Made by a program: the position numbers and the translations under genes
Shown: piece by piece, positions 63,192 through 64,000 of the stretch
How positions within the stretch are numbered: position 1 is the first letter of the stretch
How the letters are laid out: each line of letters starts with the position of its first letter
Notes under the pieces: model-generated
Seen by the model: only the letters and a program-made list of their open reading frames with translations
The model's database searches: none
What the model was told of the DNA's origin: nothing
Assembly: GCA_025963715.1 (NCBI GenBank)
Contig: JAOQAG010000038.1
Location: 87,422-151,421, forward strand
Direction of reading: 5' to 3'
Source of the DNA: Bacteroidota bacterium
GTDB taxonomy: Bacteria; Bacteroidota; Bacteroidia; 2-12-FULL-35-15
Length of the DNA: 64,000 nucleotides

Positions 63192-63644
63192 ATGAAAAGA
63201 ACATTAAAACAAATCGCTTTAGCTGCTATTATAAGCATTGTCTGTGCTTCCTGTTCAAAGCCCGAATTAAGTCCGCAGAATGAAATTCAAAATGTAACGC
63301 TGGACGTTGTTTTACAACCGGGACAAACCTACAATCTGGACCTGGCGCTTTATGCTGATAAGGATGCTGTTTGCAGTATTACAAAACAACCGGCGAATGC
63401 TGCTGAAAGTAAATTAACGGCAAGTACAAATCCTTTTACAGGAAATTACTCCTACACAGCTGATGGAGCAATTGCTTCGGACCAGGTAGTATTGCAGATC
63501 ACACAGGAAGAAAAAGAAGGAAAGTGCAGTAAGGGAATTCATTTCGGAAGGACTAAAACAGAAGAAAAATGTGGAGAGCTACATGCAAGAACTACAAATA
63601 TCACGATCAACTTTACTACAAAACAAGTTGTGAGTAGCAGGTAG
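63192..63644 (+). CDS. Small lipoprotein, function unknown
   Basis: 150 residues. The signal 'MKRTLKQIALAAIISIVCAS' followed by CSKPELSP is a lipoprotein signal with the acceptor cysteine at 21. An AAGGAG stretch lies about 9 nt before ATG 63192, a strong ribosome site for this phylum. The mature part is small and beta-rich ('ILDVVLQPGQTYNLDLALYA'-like strands, 'YSYTADGAIASDQVVLQITQ'), with a basic loop containing two cysteines (GKCSKGIHF, EEKCGELHA) that could form a disulfide. No family recognised. It follows the LytTR gene by 129 bp and has its own hairpin. Confidence 0.78.
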   Translation: MKRTLKQIALAAIISIVCASCSKPELSPQNEIQNVTLDVVLQPGQTYNLDLALYADKDAVCSITKQPANAAESKLTASTNPFTGNYSYTADGAIASDQVVLQITQEEKEGKCSKGIHFGRTKTEEKCGELHARTTNITINFTTKQVVSSR

Positions 63645-63689
63645 TATTTAACATAAGGCATGGGGTAAAAAAACAAGGAAAATTTACCA

Positions 63690-63729
63690 CAAAAGAATCA
63701 AAAGACACCCATATCTTTTGATTCTTTTG
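63690..63729 (+). terminator. Hairpin terminator after the small lipoprotein gene
   Basis: CAAAAGAATCAAAAGA (63690-63705) pairs perfectly over 16 bp with TCTTTTGATTCTTTTG (63714-63729), loop of 8 nt, followed by TTTTCTTTTG. It starts 45 nt after the stop codon. Confidence 0.65.
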
Positions 63730-64000
63730 TTTTCTTTTGTGGTTTAAAATTACACATTAGGATTCACAGTTTGCCTTATGTGTTTCTTTGTGCGGTATGT
63801 GGTAGATTAGGCGGGTAGATTTAAATGAGATTTTCTCCGTTTGGAGATCGGAATGACGCGTTAATTAAATTTTAATGACTATCGGGAAGTTTATACCAAA
63901 TGCTTTTATTTTGTATGGTTATGTTGCAGAACATTATTGTTTATGGAAACAGAAATACTTTCTTAAGCTGTCATCCCGGGCTTGACCCGAGATCTGTCAA
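63730..64000. repeat. Terminal repeats of the window
   Basis: 63716-63825 copies the block at 30560-30680. Positions 63918-63968 copy 25267-25318, and a REP-like arm (TGTCATCCCGGGCTTGACCC, 63969-63988) begins and is cut by the window edge. No gene seen. Confidence 0.7.

Noticed and set aside
1..64000. tRNA, rRNA or riboswitch genes
   Set aside because: Reading both strands by eye I found no T-loop plus acceptor pairing or known leader motif; a covariance-model search would be decisive.

Overview
The window looks like chromosomal DNA of a member of the Bacteroidota, probably a Cytophaga/Chitinophaga/Sphingobacterium-type lineage rather than Bacteroides. The signs are Bacteroidota-type promoter motifs (TTTG, 19 nt, TAnnTTTG; best at 2283-2313), SC-K lipoprotein signals, a peptidase-regulatory-domain outer-membrane beta-barrel protein, a TPR/PD40/SPOR envelope protein and LytS/LytTR regulators. 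Intergenic DNA is full of dispersed repeats. I saw no rRNA, tRNA, CRISPR array, integrase or transposase. All family assignments are from reading the sequence; no database search was run.

Region 1 (1-26,949) is ordinary core and accessory genes: a glycosyltransferase, an AHSA1/SRPBCC protein, a membrane metallophosphoesterase, an AlkC-type alkylbase DNA glycosylase with a C-terminal Ig-like part, a UPF0104 membrane protein, a beta-helix lipoprotein followed by a HEAT-like protein, a 2309-residue TPR/PD40/SPOR protein joined to clpS, an EamA transporter, ispH with a DUF3108 protein, the run surE - small membrane protein - lpxB - SpoIID-like protein, a DUF2279 protein and a fatty acid desaturase. 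Many gaps hold the same mosaic: an AAAGTTCAAAGTTTAAAG-type block, a GTCATCCCGGG palindromic (REP-like) pair and a TACTAATATACCAAT-type block.

Region 2 (26,950-32,216) holds an 803-residue outer-membrane beta-barrel protein and a NarL/LuxR-type response regulator, set in repeat-rich DNA. Inverted copies of one ~130-bp repeat lie on both sides of the barrel gene.

Region 3 (32,217-59,431, all minus strand) is the unusual part: seven genes over 27 kb, read right to left. They are a 559-residue Hint-domain protein; a 1786-residue paralogue with the same N-terminal module and Hint domain plus FN3-like repeats and a possible beta-grasp C-terminus; a 1257-residue beta-rich protein of unknown family; three tandem paralogous stand-alone ComEC-type metallo-beta-lactamase-fold hydrolases (469-483 residues) with intact metal motifs; and a 3985-residue protein with a ~1200-residue beta-rich N-terminus and several LysM-like repeats. 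None has a recognisable signal peptide. Six genes are packed 7-17 bp apart, but a textbook terminator sits between the two Hint genes, so the short Hint protein is probably made in excess. A strong hairpin closes the locus at 32,184-32,213. I do not recognise it as a described system; it is the main candidate for novelty. Autoprocessing or surface/secreted assembly are plausible roles but are inference.

Region 4 (59,432-64,000) begins with 1.9 kb of repeats, including a duplicated gene-like fragment with the same in-frame TAG, then a LytS-type histidine kinase overlapping a LytTR response regulator, a small lipoprotein with its own hairpin terminator, and more repeats to the window end.
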